A DNA stretch of 10,717 nucleotides from an uncultured Eubacteriales bacterium. GTDB taxonomy: Bacteria; Bacillota; Clostridia; Oscillospirales; Feifaniaceae. The position numbers were made by a program, and so were the translations under genes. Under the pieces are notes generated by a model. It ran no database searches. It saw only the letters and a list, made by a program, of their open reading frames with translations, and had not been told where the DNA came from. The stretch's first letter is position 1. Each line of letters begins with the position of its first letter. Location of the stretch: contig CABRXB010000018.1 of the NCBI GenBank assembly GCA_902474785.1, positions 1 to 10,717 of the forward strand, given 5' to 3'. Shown here in pieces: positions 7,672 through 10,717 of the stretch.

Positions 7672-7886
7672 CCACCTTCAAATGAAACCATTGGTATCGT
7701 CTTTTCAAAAAGATTTGATCTGGTTTATCCCGTCCGGCAGCCGGCCCCAATACAAAGCTGTGCTGCCATCATCACAACGTCAACCCGCCCGTCGCGTCGT
7801 CGGGCATCAAATAAACGTCTTTTTCCTCAAAAGAAAAAGGCCGGGTTGCTCTGCTCCCGGCGCAAATTAAGGAGAGAACGACAAAC
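7672..7886 (+). other. Structured 215-base gap between tilS and hpt
   Basis: No convincing gene lies here; a 62-codon open frame at 7682-7870 has no ribosome site and low-complexity, Ser/Arg-rich content. Four possible hairpins can be seen: GGCAGC/GCTGCC (7736-7741 with 7762-7767), GCCCG/CGGGC with possible inner pairs (7787-7791 with 7801-7805), CTTTTTC/GAAAAAG (7819-7825 with 7833-7839), and GCCGGG/CCCGGC (7840-7845 with 7856-7861). None is followed by a U-run in the + direction. A weak promoter-like pair is TTGGTA at 7691-7696 and TTTGAT at 7714-7719 with 17-base spacing. I recognise no known riboswitch. Confidence 0.5.
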
Positions 7887-8432
7887 ATGCAAAGAGACTT
7901 ATCCAAAGTGTTGCTCACAGAGCGCGAGCTTTCGGATCGGATTCGGGAACTCGGCCGGGAAATTACCCGGGACTACAATGGAAAACCGCTGCACCTGGTG
8001 GGCATCCTAAAGGGGTCTGTGGTTTTCATGACCGATCTGATGAGGACGATCGACCTGCCGCTCACCATGGACTTTATGGCTGTTTCGAGCTATGGCTCGG
8101 GTGTCAAAACCTCCGGCGTGGTGCAGGTCATCAAGGATTTGTCCACCCCCATCGACGGAAAGGATGTGCTCATTGTGGAGGACATCCTCGATTCCGGCCT
8201 CACGCTCAGCTACATCACTGAGCTGCTCGCGAGCAAGGATGCAAACAGCGTCAGAGTCTGCACCCTGCTCAACAAGCCCAGCCGCCGGCACCCCGACGTC
8301 CGCCTGGAAGTGGACTACGAGGGGTTTGTCATTCCCGACGACTTCGTGGTGGGCTACGGCCTCGACTACAAAGAAAAGTACCGTAACCTGCCTTTTGTGG
8401 GTGTGCTTGACCCCAAGGTGTACGGCGAGTAA
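7887..8432 (+). CDS. hpt: Hypoxanthine(-guanine) phosphoribosyltransferase
   Basis: This cytoplasmic purine-salvage enzyme joins hypoxanthine or guanine to PRPP, giving IMP or GMP. The 181-residue length is typical of bacterial type I HPRT. The PRPP-binding signature VLIVEDILDSGLT spans residues 94-106, with acidic pair E98-D99 and the likely catalytic base D102. The LKG loop that contacts pyrophosphate is at 41-43. The purine-pocket region FVIPDDFVVGYGLDY follows near the C-terminus. ATG at 7887 has AAGGAGAG at 7869-7876 ten bases upstream. Its stop TAA overlaps the AAGGAG that serves ftsH, so the two are very likely translated from one message. The tilS-hpt-ftsH order is the same as in Bacillus. 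Whether guanine or hypoxanthine is preferred cannot be read from sequence. Confidence 0.96.
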   Translation: MQRDLSKVLLTERELSDRIRELGREITRDYNGKPLHLVGILKGSVVFMTDLMRTIDLPLTMDFMAVSSYGSGVKTSGVVQVIKDLSTPIDGKDVLIVEDILDSGLTLSYITELLASKDANSVRVCTLLNKPSRRHPDVRLEVDYEGFVIPDDFVVGYGLDYKEKYRNLPFVGVLDPKVYGE

Positions 8433-8444
8433 GGAGTTGATCTT

Positions 8445-10448
8445 TTGAATCCCAACAATCCGCAAAACCAGGGGCCCCGTGCTCGGCAGGGCCTGTTGCG
8501 CACCCTTTTGTTCTATGCGCTGCTTTTGATGATGTTTTACTATGCAACCTCTTCGCTGCGCCGCAATGTGGAAGTGGAAGCGCTCATGTATTCCGACATT
8601 GTGGACTATTTTCGCAACGAGCAGGTTGAGGAATTTGTGGTCAACAACAAAAATGTCATCAACATCAAGCTCAATGACACAGATCACACTGAGCTCTCCT
8701 TCCAGCTGCCCAGCTTAGAGCTCTTTGAGGCCAGCGTGCCCACCGAGGAAATTCTGCGCCAGTATGACGCGGGCATCATCAAGAGCTATGACTATGCCCC
8801 GCCCTACACCATGCCCTTCTGGCTCTCCATTTTGCCCTACTTGGGGCTCGCCGTCGTGTTCGGTCTGCTGTGGTACTTCCTGATGAACCAGCAGATGGGC
8901 GGCAACGGCAAGGTGATGAGCTTTGGCAAGAGCAATGCCAAGGTCTCGCCCGAGGGCGGCGAAAAGGTCACCTTCAACGATGTCGCCGGCGCCGACGAGG
9001 AGAAGATGGAGTTAGCTGAAATTGTGGATTTCCTCAAAAATCCGCGCAAGTATCTTGAAATCGGCGCCCGCATTCCCAAGGGCATTTTGCTCTTTGGCCC
9101 TCCCGGAACGGGTAAAACCCTGCTGGCCAAGGCCGTCTCTGGCGAAGCCGGCGTGCCGTTTTACTCCATTTCGGGCTCAAGCTTTGTCGAGATGTTTGTC
9201 GGCGTGGGCGCCTCGCGCGTGCGCGACCTCTTCGGCGAGGCCAAGAAAACCGCCCCCTGCATCGTCTTCATCGACGAGATCGACGCCGTCGGCCGTCAGC
9301 GCGGCGCGGGTCTTGGCGGCGGCCACGACGAACGCGAACAGACCTTAAACCAGCTTCTTGTCGAGATGGACGGCTTTGGCGTCAACGAGGGCGTCATCGT
9401 CATCGCAGCCACCAACCGGCCTGACATTCTCGACCCTGCGCTGCTGCGCCCCGGACGTTTCGACCGTCAGATCATGGTCAACACCCCCGATCTCAACGGG
9501 CGCGAGGCCATCTTGAAGGTGCACGCACGCAACAAACCCTTTGACGACGACGTGGATCTCTCGGTCATCGCCAAAACCACCCCCGGCTTCACAGGCGCCG
9601 ACCTTTCCAACCTGCTCAACGAGGCCGCTCTGCTGGCGGCGCGCCGCGGCGCAACGCGCATCTCCATGCACGACGTGGAAGACGCCACCATCAAGGTCAT
9701 CGCAGGCCCCGAAAAGAAGAGCCGCTCCATCAGCGAAAAGGAGCGCCGCCTGACAGCCTATCACGAGGCGGGTCACGCCATTGTCACGCGGTTTTGCCCC
9801 ACGCAAAACCCTGTGCACCAGATCTCCATCATCCCGCGCGGGCGCGCCGGCGGCTACACGCTGTCGCTCCCGCTCGAGGACAAATACTATGCCTCGCGCG
9901 AGGAAATGCGCGAGGAGATTGTCACCCTGCTCGGCGGCCGCGCGGCCGAGGCCTTGTGTCTTGACGACATCTCGACCGGCGCCTCCAACGACATCGAGCG
10001 CGCCACCGACATCGCCCGCAAGATGGTCACAAAATACGGCATGAGCGATACGCTGGGCCCCGTTGTCTACGGCAGCGGCGATCACGAGGTCTTCCTGGGA
10101 CGTGACTTCTCGCAGGGCAAGGGCTATTCGGAGGATGTCTCGGCTCAGATCGACCGTGAAATTCGCCGCCTGATCGACGAAGGCTATGCCCGCGCCATCG
10201 AGCTGCTCAAAGAGCACGAGGAAAAACTGCATGAGACCGCTTCGCTGCTGCTCACCCAGGAAAAGATCGACGGCAAGCAGTTTGAGGCGCTCTTTGCAGA
10301 AACGCCGGTGAAGGCCGACGTACAGAGCCAGTCTCCGACGCCCGATGCGCCGGCAGAGGAGGCCGACGATTCCGACGAGGCGCCCCGCGAACACGACGGC
10401 GCCATTGGCGATGACAGCGCATCCACAGACGCCGCGCCAACAAAGTGA
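8445..10448 (+). CDS. ftsH: ATP-dependent zinc metalloprotease FtsH
   Basis: FtsH is a membrane-anchored hexameric AAA+ protease that degrades misassembled membrane proteins and some cytoplasmic regulators. The 667-residue protein has a first membrane helix at about 17-37, an extracytoplasmic domain to about 120, and a second helix at about 123-148. The AAA+ module has Walker A GPPGTGKT at 218-225, the pore loop FVGVG, Walker B FIDEID with D277 and E278, and the second region of homology ([17 protein letters not shown]). The zinc site HEAGH is at 440-444, with third ligand D516 in TGASND. Residues from about 622 form an acidic Asp/Glu/Ser/Ala-rich tail, probably disordered. TTG at 8445 is chosen because AAGGAG at 8431-8436 lies eight bases ahead and the first membrane helix is then complete. 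The stop overlaps a possible small ORF in a GTGA arrangement. Confidence 0.97.
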   Translation: MNPNNPQNQGPRARQGLLRTLLFYALLLMMFYYATSSLRRNVEVEALMYSDIVDYFRNEQVEEFVVNNKNVINIKLNDTDHTELSFQLPSLELFEASVPTEEILRQYDAGIIKSYDYAPPYTMPFWLSILPYLGLAVVFGLLWYFLMNQQMGGNGKVMSFGKSNAKVSPEGGEKVTFNDVAGADEEKMELAEIVDFLKNPRKYLEIGARIPKGILLFGPPGTGKTLLAKAVSGEAGVPFYSISGSSFVEMFVGVGASRVRDLFGEAKKTAPCIVFIDEIDAVGRQRGAGLGGGHDEREQTLNQLLVEMDGFGVNEGVIVIAATNRPDILDPALLRPGRFDRQIMVNTPDLNGREAILKVHARNKPFDDDVDLSVIAKTTPGFTGADLSNLLNEAALLAARRGATRISMHDVEDATIKVIAGPEKKSRSISEKERRLTAYHEAGHAIVTRFCPTQNPVHQISIIPRGRAGGYTLSLPLEDKYYASREEMREEIVTLLGGRAAEALCLDDISTGASNDIERATDIARKMVTKYGMSDTLGPVVYGSGDHEVFLGRDFSQGKGYSEDVSAQIDREIRRLIDEGYARAIELLKEHEEKLHETASLLLTQEKIDGKQFEALFAETPVKADVQSQSPTPDAPAEEADDSDEAPREHDGAIGDDSASTDAAPTK

Positions 10449-10588
10449 GGATTGTCCCTTTTTGCCACTCCCCCTGGGGCATTGTCTTCCCGATCTTGTT
10501 CATCCTATCAGAGCCGCGCTACCTGAAGCCGGACTTTGCTTTTCCCGCCTTGGTTGAGCGATATCGGGCCATTGACGCCCGCTTTTGA
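10445..10588 (+). CDS. Possible 47-residue small protein overlapping the ftsH stop
   Basis: A GTG at 10445 overlaps the ftsH TGA as GTGA, a common arrangement for coupled translation, and opens a 47-codon frame ending at TGA 10586-10588. The predicted peptide has a hydrophobic stretch at about residues 11-21 ([11 protein letters not shown]), then a charged and aromatic half with [12 protein letters not shown] at the end. Its third codon positions are mostly G or C, like the surrounding genes. It would be the last gene before the terminators. There is no separate ribosome site, and I recognise no family. It may be a chance open frame in the 3' untranslated region. Confidence 0.3.
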   Translation: MRIVPFCHSPWGIVFPILFILSEPRYLKPDFAFPALVERYRAIDARF

Positions 10589-10634
10589 GCAACTCGACCT
10601 TCGCGAGCAAGATGCGTTTTGTCCCCATATGCTT

Positions 10635-10673
10635 AAAAGGGCCGGGCGGGTAAAACCCGCCCGGCCCTTTTTT
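10635..10673 (+). terminator. Strong intrinsic terminator closing the operon
   Basis: A 12-base-pair GC-only stem (10639-10650 with 10656-10667) closes a five-base TAAAA loop. It extends by four A-T pairs to about 16 pairs and ends in six T (10668-10673). The matching A-run on the left side means it could also act weakly on the minus strand. It lies 186 bases after the ftsH stop and 46 after the possible small ORF. Confidence 0.93.
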
Positions 10674-10676
10674 GCG

Positions 10677-10698
10677 GCAGCGACACGCTGCATTTTTT
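10677..10698 (+). terminator. Second, tandem intrinsic terminator
   Basis: Only three bases beyond the first terminator, the stem GCAGCG/CGCTGC (10677-10682 with 10686-10691) closes an ACA loop and is followed by A and then six T (10693-10698). It is smaller than the first hairpin but well formed, and probably acts as a backup that stops read-through from the ftsH transcript. Confidence 0.7.
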
Positions 10699-10717
10699 GC
10701 TTCAGATTTAAAGGGCG

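Noticed and set aside
10508..10693. A 61-codon minus-strand frame after ftsH
   Set aside because: It runs through both terminator hairpins, is low-complexity and basic, and has no ribosome site.
1..10717. Search for CRISPR arrays, insertion sequences, phage genes, toxin-antitoxin pairs, tRNA or rRNA genes
   Set aside because: No regularly spaced repeats, transposase motifs, target-site duplications, or tRNA-like cloverleaf sequences were seen; the window is filled by housekeeping genes.

Overview
This GC-rich window reads as chromosomal housekeeping DNA from a Gram-positive bacterium of the Firmicutes, most likely a high-GC member of the Clostridia (Oscillospirales-like). That placement is inferred from gene order, AAGGAG-type ribosome sites, and frequent TTG starts; no RNA gene or species marker is present to confirm it. 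Every gene is on the + strand.

Layout: the 3' part of rarA (replication-fork AAA+ ATPase, cut by the left edge), a YybS-like (DUF2232) membrane protein, gdpP (c-di-AMP phosphodiesterase), a 111-base gap with a short terminator-like hairpin and a possible promoter, rplI (ribosomal protein bL9), dnaB (replicative helicase; called dnaC in Bacillus subtilis), tilS (tRNA-Ile lysidine synthetase, split here by a one-base frameshift), a 215-base structured gap, hpt (hypoxanthine phosphoribosyltransferase), ftsH (membrane AAA+ zinc protease), a possible 47-residue ORF overlapping the ftsH stop, and two consecutive intrinsic terminators that close the block.

Two clusters known from Bacillus, yybS-gdpP-rplI-dnaC and tilS-hpt-ftsH, are joined here, with dnaB and tilS overlapping by 14 bases. 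Short spacings and ribosome sites lying on the preceding stop codons suggest long co-transcripts, with possible internal promoters before rplI and inside the 3' end of tilS. Together the genes cover replication (rarA, dnaB), translation (rplI, tilS), second-messenger turnover (gdpP), purine salvage (hpt), and membrane protein quality control (ftsH).

I found no mobile element, CRISPR array, defence system, or tRNA/rRNA. I do not see a new multi-gene system. The points most worth a second look are the tilS frameshift around 7082-7108, a perfect extended -10 element with rare codons at 7383-7391, the small ORF after ftsH, and the hairpins ahead of hpt.
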